Notes: a model not told the origin generated them from the sequence alone. A DNA stretch of 64,000 bases from Balamuthia mandrillaris (GCA_031835245.1 JAVKOQ010000076.1:62001-126000), one strand, 5' to 3'; numbered from the stretch's first letter, positions 22,816 through 34,828 are shown. Numbers and translations are program-made.

Positions 22816-25800
22816 TTCTGATACACCAGGCCCACAAAACTAACGATGGATAATATAGCACCCATTCCTCCTACAAGCTACCGTACAACGGCCACAGAGC
22901 ATTCTTTCAGGCCTCATCAAAACAGTATTAGAATGCCGTGCCAAGCGTAGCTCCAAAGAGCTAGCTTCTGACAATCCAATACAACTCCTTTCAGACCCAT
23001 TGGGGCTGCAAGTACCTTGCACGCTGTCCTGGGAGCAGGAGGAGCAGCAGACTGAAAACCTACAGCTGCAACACATCATGGTACCTGCTGATAATCAGGT
23101 TGTCAAGACGCGACGCAGCCGAGCACCGACGTTACATCATCATATTGTACCACCCACAGAACAAGCTATCTCTGAGGAGGGTTCTGCAGCTCTTGTTGAT
23201 AGTGGAAAGAAGACACAACAAGGACGGAACGGAGTTCCGCTTACTCTACCAATGATAGATCGCTGTGCATCTGAGGCGATGACAAAGACACGGCAACATC
23301 CAGAACAACTGAAACAAAAACAACAGATAGAAGAACAAAAGGATCAGGATGACGAGGAAGGAGTACGCTCTTCCGAAGATGAAGCTTTCTACCCTGGAGC
23401 AGTATTCCCATTGGAATCAGATGACCTAAGGATAAAGGGAGCAGTGCAAGGCCCCTTCAAAGATGAAGTTAAACGACAAGACCACTATGGCAGAGAGCAA
23501 GCAACAGAGAAAGCAAAGGAAAGAGAGGCAGAAAAAGAGCGAGGAAGGGAGAAAGCGAGAAGTGTGATACTTACTGAAATCGTCGATGAGGGGGCAGATG
23601 CAGAGGACGAACACGAAAGTGAAGATGAACCAAGAGGTACTCCTTTGAAAAACACAATATTAACGCCACGTTCAAACTCGTCCCATAACAGCCACATCAA
23701 CGGTAGTGACGCTATACTCTCCAACGGTCATCCTCCTCCAGCTGCAATTAACCATGAAGAAGAAAGCTATCCACAGAAGTTGAATAGCAACAAGGAACCA
23801 AAGACAACCACTGCTCCTCCTTTGCACGCCGATTTTAGAGGATTCCCGAGTCCATCTCCAAACCACAGCGCCAAGTTTAAGGCGCATTGCTTGGCGTTAA
23901 TATCAGTAAAAGACAACTCTGGAGTCATGCAAAAGAAGGTCTGGAGCGGAGGCTATGATGGTGCTATTCGAGTATTTGACATGAATGTGAGCCCTTCTCT
24001 TTCTTCTTTCTTCTTTCCTCTAACTAGTCATGCTCACAGTGCTAAACGTGTTCTCTGATAGGACCTTTTGTTTGAGAAAGAAATCAAGATGTCGTTTTCT
24101 TCTATAGAGAAAGGGAACGAAGTGGAAGAGGTAAAGGCAGAGATTGTGCGTAGTAGTACGTTTCCAATAGCGTCAACAAGAGTGAACAGCATTCTTCAAG
24201 TTGGTAATACTGTTTGGACTGCGTGCAACCACCTGTCTGCGATCCTCGTTTGGAGTGCTTCGGTTTGTATTGTTGTCTCCACTCAACGAGAAAGAGGGGA
24301 CACTTACGGTGGCTTAAAAATAATAGGATTACTCTGCGGTGGCACGGTTGGGAAACCATCGCAATGGTATCTCTCATCTAACGAAGATGGCAAGAGCGCA
24401 TAACCATACCGTTGTCCTCTGTGGTGGCCGTGATGGCAACATCTCCATTTGGAATGGAGATAAGGTTTGTACGTCTCAGATCAGTTAAAAGTTGTTAACC
24501 TCGATATCAACATTGCAGATGGCGTTATTGAAAGTGATCAATGTGAGTGCTCCTGTAATTTGTATTTTCTGTCAGGATAACCAAAGAGTGTGGGTTGGGG
24601 CCGAGCATCGGCGTAGCAATCTTCTGATTCTGGATATGGACTCGGTGGAAGAGATAGATGAAGACTTTAATGTGGATGACCCTACCATCGCAAAGGAAGA
24701 AGAGGAAAGAGACAGGAAAGACGGGAATGGAAAGCACAAGATGAAAGTATCAGCAAAGAGCCCAAGCACAGAACGGAAAGGGAAGAAGAAAGCAAACGAT
24801 AGCAAACACAAAAAAGAGAAGAGTCCACCACGCAAAACTTTAAAAGATATCCAAACATTGCCATCGTCGGATTCTATGCAATTGTTAGCAACAGATAATG
24901 GGAACAGGAGAGCGCGAAGGCCTTCCATAACGAGGATGGAACTAAGACAACACACCAGACCGGTGAAAGACATCATAAAGACGCCTTTTGGGCAGGTTTG
25001 GACGGCCTCCGACGACGGCTACATTTGCATTTGGGAGGTTGACGTGCCAAAGGCCAACCAGCCTCCGGTTTTGCATCTGCGCCTCAACCTTCACGCAGCC
25101 GTCAAGTCCCTTCTGTTGGTGGACGATCACATTTGGGCGTGTACCGCTCCTGCTGTAGTTATATGGAACGCAAAGGTCCATTCCTTCTGCTGATCTCACT
25201 TTATTGTTTTGGTTAAGTTTACCCTGTAAAACACAGACATTGGAAGTAGTGGGCGAGGTAGACACGAGAACGACGCACAAAGACCTTGTGAGACATCTCT
25301 TACGAGCCGATACTGCAACCATTTGGGGTGCGTCGCTCGATGAAGAGCTGCCATTGTGCATTTGGGAATTGCGACATCGTTCCTCTTTCTCGGATGTTAA
25401 CCACGCCGATGTAGCGAGCAACAACAACAACACTAACGCCAACCACAACAATCGCCATAACGGCAACTACAAAATTACTGAAACAAAGGAAGCGGAGCAA
25501 GGCAGGATCAGGCGGCCTCGCTTTGGAAGTCATCCAGAGTTATCACAAGCACGAGGCTCGTGCTCGTCCGGTTTTCCACCACGAAGATCCCATTCGCAAG
25601 CAACGGTGGCCTCTAGCAATGATCTAGTGATATGTTCCTCTTGTTCTTCCCCCATCGGTGCTCCTTCGTCCTCTTTCGCGCGAGTTCAGCCCATTGACAT
25701 GGGGCAGGCTGCAATACCTACTCCTGGGGAAGAGAAAGCAAGTAACAAACGGACAAAGAAGACTCCGAGAAGTGGGGGCGGGGAACGAGGGAAGAAAAAA

Positions 25801-26229
25801 GCATCTCAAGAGAGCCCCCGCGTCAAATCCGCTCGCAAGGCTACAAATACAGCACCAACCACGATGGCAACTGCGAAGACGGTTTTTGAGGAACAACAGG
25901 CGGAGCCCGAAGAAGCATTGCGACTGCTGGTGCGTTGCCCACAAATCGAAGCATTTGGAGATGACTTTATGGAAGTGATGCTGGAACGGAGGACCATCGC
26001 TGAGCTGAGGAGAGTTGTGGCTGAGGACTTTGGGGTTGCTGCAGAGAGCATCAAGCGGTTGCGAAAGCTACCAGATATTCTGGTGTGCAGGGACAAGCAC
26101 GTCGCCGCTCTTCGTGCCGATGCACGTCTGGAGCTTCTGCTTCACGCTGGCTCTCCGCAGAGCCCATTGATGAGCCCAACCTTTCCCTCTCTTCCTTCAG
26201 CCTTTGGATCCAAAGACTTGTTGTTATGA
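19676..26229 (+). CDS. CRIB-domain Ste20-like protein kinase fused to a beta-propeller
   Basis: Likely Rho/Rac effector Ser/Thr kinase. Eleven exons: 19676-20782, 20839-21587, 21662-21828, 22031-22217, 22280-22538, 22629-22766, 22859-23986, 24062-24262, 24387-24464, 24519-25175 and 25237-26229, about 1,887 residues. A long charged N-terminus leads to a CRIB motif (about 582-602, ISAPSNVRHKIHVDF), directly followed by a kinase domain (about 610-880): glycine loop LGHGAFGKVY, ALKC lysine, HRDLKAGN split by intron 4, DFGTSQ, GTPLFMSPE, HPF end. A disordered linker follows, then WD-like blades (WSGGYDGAIRVFD, GGRDGNISIWN, TASDDGYICIWE, TAPAVVIWN) from about 1209 to 1610. A compact C-terminal module (about 1780-1850, RLRKLPDILVCRDKHVAAL) recalls the ANKRD40 C-terminus; this is tentative. 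The exon 3/4 junction is the least certain (21828 or 21854). Confidence 0.85.
21961..22014. repeat. CT microsatellite in kinase intron 3
   Basis: (TC)n in the 202-nt intron 21829-22030, part of a pyrimidine-rich stretch starting near 21861. Confidence 0.9.
22543..22591. repeat. CT microsatellite in kinase intron 5
   Basis: (TC)n within intron 22539-22628, sense-strand pyrimidine. Confidence 0.9.
22776..22813. repeat. CT microsatellite in kinase intron 6
   Basis: (CT)n within intron 22767-22858, beginning a few bases after the donor. Confidence 0.9.
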
Positions 26230-26351
26230 TAAAAACGAATGCCACAAATAAAATAACAAAGTCTTTCACTTGATTTTTTGTTTGTGAATGTATACATGGA
26301 GGTCCCATATAAGGTGTTTCCAAGTGCACTTGCCAAAGCCAGAAGAGAGTC

Positions 26352-29300
26352 TTAAGAAGGATTGGAGGCGTAGAAGGTGAGCAAAGCAGCCAGGCTGGCG
26401 GAAACGGCAGCCACCCCGAAAGAACTCAACAAGGATTTCGCTCTCGTGACAGGGTTTGTGACAGGGTGGTTCATTGTAAGCGCCGCCAGAGATAACTGTG
26501 GTGCTGCTTCTCGCCGTTCCTTTTCATCTTTTTCTTCCTTCTCTTCCTCCTCTTCCTCCTCTTCCTCTTCTTCGTCGGCTACAGCAGGGTGAGACGCGGT
26601 AATCTCCTTATCATCTTTTTCTTTCCTTTTCATGGTTTGTTCCTCTCCTGCTCTATCCTTTTCTTTTGCTTCCTTAGTCTTTTCTGTTTCACCTTCCACT
26701 TCGGTCACCGTTTCTTCTTTGTATATTGGTTTCTCACATCTTCCTTCTGTTGAATGACTTTCAACTATTGCTTCTCCAGATTGCTTACTTTCTTCTACCT
26801 GTGTCTTTTCTACAACGCGTTGATCTTCACTATTCTCTTTCTCCTCTTCACGACTTGTCGTTCTCTTGTCTTCGTGTTGTGCGTTCTTCACTGTAGGACC
26901 TTCCTCTTTATGTCCTCTATTCTCTTCATGAAGAGTTAATGGCGTCGTTGAGGCAACATTCTCCAATTCTTCTTCCTGCTGTTGTTCCGCAACTTCAACA
27001 TAATCGAGCGATGAGGCAAACGGCCAATATAGAAGCACACTTTCCGCTTCTTGCTTCAAATACTTGTTGAGCTCTCTCATCTCTTTTCTTGCCTTCTTTT
27101 CCGCTTTCTCCTCTTCCGTTCTCTTCTTTTTAGGAGCACCGTGTTTCGATTTGCCTTTGGGTTGATGATGTTCATGTTTGGTTGCTTTTGTTGCTGTGGT
27201 CGACTTAGTTTTGGTTTTGTGTTCTTCTTCCACTTCTGTTTCTTCTTGTTTTTGTTCTTGATTCCGTTGTCCACGAGGAGAAAAGTATTTGTTGAGAAGA
27301 TCTTGTGCGCTTTGCGTCTCTTCTGCTTTTGTATCATGAAGTTTGGCTTTACTCTTGTTCGTTTGTTTTTTCTTTGCTTTTCCTTCCTTTTCTTCTTCGT
27401 TATCTTCCTCCTCCTCCTCATCATCATCAATGTTCCATTCACTAGTACTGCTGGTAATGGCTGCCAATTGTTCTATCCTCAACTTGTTGCTGTGGATAAG
27501 CTGTTCTGATGCTCTTTCCGTCTTTATGGTGTTGTTTGAAAACCGAACACTGTCGTAGTTGTACATATGAGAGTTGGCAACGACCACCGCTTCATTTTCT
27601 TCGGAAAATATGACCATCGTTTCTTCCTCTTCTGCTTCTGGTTCTTCATGTTTCTTCTTTTCCTTTTTCTCTTCCTTCTTTCTCGTCGCCGGTATTTCAG
27701 AAGAAGCCAAAGATGACTTGGCGGGCGTTGACGAACGAGGAGAAACTTTTTCGAAAGTGCCGCTTTTGTCTTTCTCTTTCTTTCCAACGAAATGAATAAT
27801 GGAAAATCCTCTTTTTCTATCTCCTGAAGAAGAAGGAGAAGATGAAGAAGGAGGGGACGAAAATTCTGAAGTATTTGACTTGTCTTGTTGGGCTCCATGC
27901 GCTGTTTTCCTCCTTCGCTTCAGCAGCATCAACAAATGAAGATCATCTTCTGTTTTACTGCGAAGATGACGTCCTTTGTGGTTATTATTGTTGGGATTGG
28001 GGTTGTGAATGCGATAAACATGTGGTCCTGGAGAACCTTTTCTTTTTCTGTCGTCCGTTGAGGAAGAAGAAGCAGAAGCGGAGGAGGCAGAAGCCGAAGC
28101 AATGGGAGAAGTAGGCTGCACAGAAGAACGAGGAGACGAACGAGAGGTAGAAGATGTTAATGATGATGAAGAAGAAGGTGATAATTCTGATGATGACAAC
28201 GTTACATCAGAATGGGAGGAATTGGAGGAAGTAAGTTGAGGGTCGACGAGAAGACGGTGCTTTCTTCTGCTGACAAGCAACGAAGAGGCGTCCAAATCAT
28301 CTTTGGATGCTGTTCGCATCAACAACTTCTTTTTCTTCTTTCTGCTTATGGAAGATCCCCCTCGAGGTGAGGATGAAGCAGAGGAAGGATTCGAATAAGA
28401 AGGAATGGTAGAAGAAGAGGAAGAAGACGTGAGAAGTGACTCTGAGGAGGCATCCGTGGAAGAAGACAGAGATAAAGAGGTAGAAGAAACAGAAGAGGAG
28501 GAGGTGATTAAAGACGGAAAAGAAGCAGAAGAAACAACAGAAGACGAGGAAGAAGTAGATAACGAGAAGGATGCAGATGAAGTAGAAGTCAAAGTACTGC
28601 CTCTTCGTCGTTGTTTCTTGCTCGGTATGCGAGTAGGTTGATCATCTCCGCTGGTAGATAGCTTCTTTTTGGGTTTCGCTTCATCATCTCCTTGCTCTTC
28701 GGTTTGGGTGTAAGGACCAAAGTCTGGAAGAGTAGTTGAATAGGTCTTTGCTCTGGACTTGCTGAATAGGGCTCTTGTCTTTGCCTTAGACTTGCCGTTT
28801 GCTTTGCTCTCTTCTTCCTCTTCTGTTTTCATGATGTGAGAAATCAGCATATAAAGATTAACGAATATGGGCATAACAACAACTAAGAATGAAGAACAAA
28901 TGGTGACGGACCATCATCAACATAAGGGCGAGCAGTAAAAGCATGACTGCTTGCATAAACGCCACTAGAGGCTCCACTGGACTTTGCAAGTCCAAACTTG
29001 GCTCTTGGCGACAGCAACGCATTCATTTTCGATTTCAACGATGACTTTTCCTCGTCTTCCTCTTCCTCTTCTTCCTGATCCAACAGCAACAGTCCGCTTA
29101 GGTTCAAGCTGAACGGATTCTTTTCTTTCGTCTTTTCTTTGGCTTTCTCCTTTTTGCTTTTCTTAAGCTTTGACTTTGCAGCTATCGCTGCCATCGCCTT
29201 TCTCTTCTTCTCCCTCTTTTCCTCCTTCCTCTTTTCCTCTTTCTCCTTCTTTCTCTTTTTCTTGCTGCTGTCTTCTTCGTTTTGTAATTGTTGTGGCTGT

Positions 29301-31241
29301 TGCAGATGTGGTGGAATGAGTTGTTTTTGTTGCATATGACGACAGACCTCCATTAGTTTCTCCATTTGTCTTTGTCTCTGTTCTTCGATGCGTTGAAGCT
29401 TTTCTTGTTCTTCCAGTTGCTTCCTCCAACGTTGACGAACTTCTTCTAGCCGTTGAAGCTCTTCCGGTGTCAAAGGAGGTCTGTGACTTAGTTTTCTGAC
29501 TTTCGTTGTTTGTTCACTAGCTTCTTCTTTGTCTCTTTCTTCGTTCTTACTAGTTGTCTCCTCTGCGACTACCGCAGCTTCTTCTTTCTCTTCGTTCATG
29601 CTTTCTATTTGCTGTTGTTGTTCATCATCGTGGTCGTCGTCGCGTTCATGCCCCTTTTCTTCTTCATTTAATCGTTCAACAAGTTCATTTTCGTGTTCTT
29701 CCTCTCCTTCTGCGTCTTCTTCTTGTTCTTCCTCTCTTGTAGCTTCTTTTTCCCCTTCTTCGTGCTTGTGAGGTACTGCTTCTACTTCTGGAGCTTCTGT
29801 TTGTTCCTTAATAATGATGCCATGTCGTTCGTCTTCAATAGTAGCTATCAGTTCGTTTTCTTCAAAGTCTTCTCCTTGTTGCACTTCTTGCGTTGTTGTT
29901 TTGCTTTCTTCTTGTTCCACCGCTCTTCTTTCTTCTTGTTCGTGTTCGTCTCTTTCTTCTTCTTCTTCTTCTTCTTCTTCTTCTTCTTCTACTTCTCCTC
30001 CTTTTTCTTGCTCTTGCTCTTGCTCTTGCTCTTGCTCTTGCTCTTGCTCTTGCTCTTGCTCTTGCTCTTGCTCTTGCTCTTGCTCTTGCTCTTGCTCTTG
30101 CTCTTGTCTCTGTTTGCTCTTGCTCTTGCTCTTGCTCTTGCTCTTGCTCTTGCTCTTGCTCTTGCTCTTGCTCTTGCTCTTGCTCTTGCTCTTGCTCTTC
30201 CTTTTGCTCTTCCTCTTGCTCTACCTCTTGCTCTTCCCCTTGGTCCTCTTGCGGTTGTTCTTGCTCTTGGTCCTCTTGCTCTTGCTTCTGTTGTTTCTCT
30301 TCCTTTTCCTCTTCCTCTTCCTCTTGTAGCTTCTCTTCCTCTTCCTCTTGCTCTTGTTGTTTCTCTTCTGCTTGTTGTTGTTCTTGTTGTTGTTCTTGTT
30401 CTTGTTGTTGTTGTTCTTGTCCTTGTCCTTCTTGTTCTTGTTGTTCTTGTTCTTGTTCTTGTTGTTCTTGTTCTTGTTCTTGTTCTTGTTCTTGTTCTTG
30501 TTCTTGTTCTTGTTCTTGTTCTTGTTCTTCTTTGTGTTGTTGCTCTTCTTGTTTTTCTTCCTCTTCTTTTTGTACTTCTTCTCCTCTTCCTTCTTCTTGC
30601 TCTCGTTCCATTTGTCCTCTTCCTTGGCCGTTTTCTTCTCCTTCTTCATCTGTACATATTTGTTGCGGCTCTGGTTCTGACACTGTTTCTTCTTTCTCAT
30701 GTTCTACTGCTTCTACCTTGTGGTCCAGTTCTTGTGTTTCGTTTTCCTTCTCTTCCTTCTCCTCCTTCTGTTCCTCCTCTTGTGTCTCTGACAGTTTCTT
30801 CTGTTCCTCCTCTCCTATCCGCGGTCCCTCTTGCCGTTCCTCCGTGCCTTCGTCGCCACTTCTATTATTCTCACTTTCTAGCACCATGAAGCCCTTTCCC
30901 TCTTCTGTGGCTTCTTCTTGCTGTTGTGGTCGGTCCTCTTCTGGAAGTTCCATCTCTTCTTTTTGTCTTCGTTCCTGGGCTCCAAGTTCTTCTTCCTCCA
31001 TCTGCCCTTCTCGTTCTGGCTCTTGTTTTTGTTCTTGTTCTTCCTCTTGTTTTTCTTCGTCCTCTTCTTCTTCTCCTCCTCCTCCTCCTGTTGTTTTTTC
31101 TTCAACAATTCTAATGCGGTCAAACATTTCCTCCGCGTCGTCGGTCTCGTTGACTACTGCTCCTCCCTCTTCTTCTTCCGTCGCGGCCTCCTCCCCCACA
31201 AGGGCGCCATTTTCCATTTCTTCTTCTTCTCCTCGTTCCAT
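26352..31241 (-). CDS. Giant Glu/Gln-rich, Ser-rich protein with C-terminal membrane anchor
   Basis: Not a recognised family. Two exons, 31241-28912 and 28822-26352, join in phase (donor GTCCGT, acceptor CAG), about 1,600 residues. The ATG at 31241 opens an acidic region that becomes a long (EQ)n tract encoded by a GAGCAA hexamer array (about 30004-30196 and 30430-30526). Next come a Lys/Glu-rich helix (KEEKRKEEKREKKRK), then in exon 2 a Ser-rich part (about residues 800-1000), more acidic coiled coil, and a hydrophobic C-terminal segment (FGVAAVSASLAALLTFYA) that ends four residues before the stop, typical of a tail anchor. Within the hexamer array near 30106-30118 the frame changes by one base: the assembled sequence reads EQ upstream and RA downstream, and one A fewer would keep EQ throughout and lead into the next open frame. 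Assembly error, real allele or polymorphic repeat cannot be told apart here. Confidence 0.6.
30004..30196. repeat. TTGCTC hexanucleotide array (coding)
   Basis: About 190 bp of nearly perfect CTTGCT units with one interruption near 30106-30118 (TGTCTCTGTT). On the coding minus strand this is GAGCAA, encoding Glu-Gln repeats in the main frame. Confidence 0.95.
30430..30527. repeat. TTGTTC hexanucleotide array (coding)
   Basis: Second Gln/Glu-encoding array in the same gene (GAACAA on the minus strand), roughly 15 units with mixed TTGTTG interruptions upstream. Confidence 0.9.
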
Positions 31242-31620
31242 GGGGCTGGGTGCTGCAGGTTTCTATGAATTGGTACAGAAAAATTGCGTTACGGGTTACA
31301 CCGGCTTCTCCTCTTCTCTTTCTTTCTCCTTTATATTTTCCTTTTCGTATTTTTATTTCGGGTGGGGCGTTGTCATGTCGTCGTGAGTAATTTATTGACA
31401 TGACGTAAGCAGATCGGAGATTGATGATTCAAAACACAAATCAAAAATCAAAAATGGATGGTCTTATAATCTTTGCCCGGCCTTGGCATCCAAGCTCTCG
31501 TCCTCTCCTCTGTTCGGTATGCTCACTTCTCTCTCTCTTTTTAAAACTCTGCTTTACTCAAAGACACACCCGCATACAGACGCAGACTAAACATGAATTA
31601 ATACCAGCTAGGCGGTGGTG
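31242..31620. other. Intergenic spacer upstream of the Glu/Gln-rich gene
   Basis: 379 bp between the Glu/Gln-rich start and the stop of the small unknown gene, both on the minus strand. It holds pyrimidine-rich tracts on the plus strand and no recognised element. The promoter of the Glu/Gln-rich gene should lie here. Confidence 0.35.
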
Positions 31621-32205
31621 TTAACAGGTTGATAACACTTCAATGATGAAGGCATTCGCCAAGTTGATGAGATCCTCGTCTTGTCCAGCGGCCAAGGAGA
31701 ATGGCTGGCGTTCTTCCATACGCTGCTTCTTGTGGGGCAATATGCAAGCGCGTTTCCTCAGAGCCCTTCTCCATCCAAAACGATTTCTGTGGAATTGTCG
31801 CTTCCTCTGGCACTGCTGCGAATCGATGGAGGTCGCTCTGGAAGTGAGGTTAGGAGGGAGGTCTTGCGGGTCATCTCCTGCTTCTGAAGGTACTGAGTCG
31901 TCCTCGATTTCTAGATGCTTTAGATTGGCAGGGATATCATAGGTGATACGTGATGATATCCAGAACCTGCGTTCTCTGCCACCGGAATGAAGAGAAAGCA
32001 TAAAAATGTCATCCTCACTGGGGCAGCATTGCACGGCCATCATTCGGCATCTGGGTACAGCTTCTGTTGGCAGTGGTTCCTCACCTCCTGCCAAATGCAG
32101 CCGCTGGGAATCCGGTTTAGGAGGTAGAGCAATGATTGAGAGTTTGGAAGTCATGTGGCGCAATTCCTGCGAATTGGTCGGCGTTAACCACAGAGGAAAA
32201 GCCAT
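31621..32205 (-). CDS. Hypothetical protein, 194 residues
   Basis: Single open frame from an ATG at 32205 to a TAA at 31621; no family recognised. The sequence is not low-complexity: LPPKPDSQRLHLAGGEEPL, then CRMMAVQCCPSEDDIFMLSL, RERRFWISSRITYDIP, a basic segment (RKRQFHRNRFGWRRALRKR) and a C-terminus rich in Asn/Ala (LINLANAFIIEVLST). No signal peptide or membrane helix. A TTTTAG acceptor-like sequence lies just upstream, so additional 5' exons are possible. Plausible gene because of its amino-acid balance; function unknown. Confidence 0.5.
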   Translation of the reverse strand: MAFPLWLTPTNSQELRHMTSKLSIIALPPKPDSQRLHLAGGEEPLPTEAVPRCRMMAVQCCPSEDDIFMLSLHSGGRERRFWISSRITYDIPANLKHLEIEDDSVPSEAGDDPQDLPPNLTSRATSIDSQQCQRKRQFHRNRFGWRRALRKRACILPHKKQRMEERQPFSLAAGQDEDLINLANAFIIEVLSTC

Positions 32206-32979
32206 AACGTGTTGACTAAAACAAAAAATGAACTAGCATACTGAGATAAGTCCGTACCATAAGATATCTCGCTCTGGTGGGGCAGTAATAATGTTATCCG
32301 TGTTTTTCTTTGTTAAAAAAAATAGAATAATAAAAAGAAAACCAAAGCGCGTGAAGAGATGCATGAAGTAACGGCCAGTTTGCGCGCCAAAAGGGCGTTG
32401 TACCAAGGAAACCCTCATACACGGAAATCTCCGCACGGCAATCATTGGAGAATTTTCTCCACGGAGTTTCAACCTTTCGTCTCGTCGATATACAACTCCA
32501 ACCATCGTATCTCTCCCGGCCAAGAGAGCAATCTGGGGAAACAGATGGTAAAATGGACAAAACGGAGGTATCGAAGATTGCCAGGGTTACCATTCCGGAG
32601 GATTGGTGGGAACGCTCAGGTGGGGAGATTTGTAGATTGCCGATGAGGTTGCGTCCGTCCCCGGCTTGACCTTTGTTGAACATACTTTTGCTATCTGAAG
32701 CGATGTTCATACCCTGATACAGCACAGCGGAGGGAAAAACACCAACCCAAGAGGCTACCAACTCGGAGAACGGTGAACGCTTCTTGAGTCTCACGTCGCT
32801 GGAATAACAATTTCGAAAAAATCCGAATAAACGCAAAATGACGGAAAAAAATCGAAGAAAACGAAAACTATCCACAATACTAACACAAATTAGGAGAAAA
32901 AATGAACATTATCGTTAATAATTGTTAACATCTGAGAGATGAAAGAATAGACAAAAAGAAAAGAAAAGAAAGCGAAAGT
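32206..32979. other. 774-bp region without a firm gene
   Basis: Relatively A/T-rich. A minus-strand frame is open over about 32294-32875 but has no ATG at its head, no recognised motif and ends in a hydrophobic Phe-rich stretch; shorter overlapping frames exist on both strands. It may hold upstream exons of the 31621-32205 gene or be noncoding. The promoter of the 2OG oxygenase gene (start 32980) must lie at its right end. Confidence 0.35.
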
Positions 32980-33642
32980 ATGGAAGCTTCCTCTTCCTCT
33001 TCTTCTTCTTCTTGCCTAGCCGCCGCCGTCCTTTCTGCCAGGACAAGCAAAAAAGTAGAACAGCCAGAGTTTCAGGGCAAGTACTTCCCTCCCGTCTACG
33101 TCGCTCCGGAGGGGCAGGCGTTTCCGCCGCTCGAGCACGCCGGCCGGCCGCTGCGCAAATCGCAGGTCGATGGGCTGCAGGAGGACAACGTCTTCCTCAT
33201 CGACGACGTGCTCTCTCCCGCCGAGTGCCGAGCCCTCATAGAGCGTGGGGAGGGCAACGGCTTCGAGCCGGCCACCGTGTGGTCCGTCGAGCACGAGGAC
33301 AACGTTGTGCGAAAGGACGTCCGAGACAACCAGCGGGTCTTGGAGAAGTTCCCTGCCTTGTCGGAAGCGCTTTGGAAGTTGGTGGCACCGCTGTTGCCTC
33401 CTGTTGTTGGTTCGTCCTGTGGAAGCACCTCCCTTTTTTGCGTCCTCTCTCTCAGACTGCTCACCTCACCTCGCTTTCTGCCGTGCTAAGCAGAAGGAAG
33501 AACGGCCGTCGGACTCTTTCCTCTATTCCGGGTACCGACCCTTTCTCTCTTTGGCTTCATTTACACACGTCTTCTCTCGTTCTTCCTTTCTCTTGTTCTC
33601 TTCTCTGCTTCTCTCGTTCTTTTGTTCGCTATTCTCACTTCT

Positions 33643-33675
<33 letters not shown>

Positions 33676-34083
33676 TCGAAACAGTTCTACAAGTATGAAA
33701 AGGGCCAAAACTTTGCACCGCACGTGGATTCTGTGGTCTACCCGGAGCCAGAAGAAGGGAAAGAGGACCTCCCGCCGCAACAACAGAGCCACTTCACATT
33801 CATACTTTACCTCAACGACGACTTTGAAGGCGGCGCCACTCGTTTTCCTCAACTTTCTTGTTCTTCTTCTTCTTCTTCTTCTTCTTCTTCTTCTTCTTCT
33901 TCAACAACAACACAGACAGAAAAAACAAGCGAAGGAGTAGATATCAAACCCAAAACAGGAAGAGCGTTGGTCTTTCGTCACGAGAACTTGCATCAAGGCA
34001 TGGCCGTTCTACAGGGCATCAAGTACCTCGTTCGCACCGACGTCATGTATTCTGTGTCTTCTCTCTCTTCTTCGACACAATGA
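32980..34083 (+). CDS. 2-oxoglutarate/Fe(II) oxygenase, prolyl-4-hydroxylase-like
   Basis: Likely hydroxylates a protein residue using 2-oxoglutarate, O2 and Fe(II). Exons 32980-33409, 33494-33531 and 33685-34083 join in phase to 288 residues. Middle exon 2 is only 38 nt. The double-stranded beta-helix signature is complete: FRFYKYEKGQNFAPHVDS with the HxD iron ligands (exon 2/3 junction), FTFILYLNDDFEGGATRF, the distal histidine in HENLHQGM and the 2-oxoglutarate-binding arginine in KYLVRTDVMY. A run of about 15 serines, encoded by a TTC array (33860-33902), is inserted between the iron motifs. The N-terminus has no signal peptide, so a cytosolic or nuclear role is more likely than ER collagen-type hydroxylation. 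The substrate is unknown. Its stop is 83 bp from the convergent PA28 gene. Confidence 0.9.
33643..33678. repeat. CT microsatellite in oxygenase intron 2
   Basis: (CT)n in intron 33532-33684, shortly upstream of the CAG acceptor; sense-strand pyrimidine. Confidence 0.85.
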
Positions 34084-34166
34084 CAAAGAAAGAACAAGAT
34101 AAAGATGCAACTGCGTTTTGTTTCTTTTCTATGGAACAGAAATGAAGTTTAGCAAACTCGGGCTGA

Positions 34167-34677
34167 CTACAGATAGATAGAAGAGTAATCAGAGGAATTG
34201 TAGTAAGGCCTGGAGCCTCTGCCACCAGCCGCCCTTCCTCCCCCTCTTCCTCCAGTACTTCTTCCTCCTCCTCGTCCTCCAGCTCTTCTCCCATTCGTTC
34301 CTCCTGTTGATCCCGAAAGATTGTTACTCGAGTTGGACCTTCGAAGAGTGGAAGAGGAAGAAGTCAAGCTGTCTCTTCGTTTGGCTCTGTTGGTGAGGTT
34401 CTTCAAGTTCTTGTCGATGAGGTCGTGAAGGAGCGAGTACATGTTGCTAAAGTCACGAATCCATCGCTCCATCGACATGCGTTGCTCCTCGTCCATGCGG
34501 GGCAGCGCTCGCTCAAAGTCCTCCACGGCGGGATGCCTTTGCTCGTGCTCGATGAGCAAGGCGCGGTGCACCAGGAAGCCTTGAAGCGTGCTGAGGATGA
34601 TTTGGCCGGACATGGTTACCACTTCCATCTCTGATACTATTTCCAGCTGTTTTTTTTTTAAATATTTGTGTGTGAAT

Positions 34678-34758
<81 letters not shown>

Positions 34759-34783
34759 AGAGAAAGAGAATGAAAAAGAGAAT

Positions 34784-34828
<45 letters not shown>

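Noticed and set aside
29693-31386. Long plus-strand open frames rich in Leu, Cys or Ser
   Set aside because: They are mirror frames of the Glu/Gln-coding repeats of the minus-strand gene and have no independent motif or start context.
32294-32875. 193-codon minus-strand frame
   Set aside because: No ATG at its head and no recognisable motif; kept only as an unassigned region.
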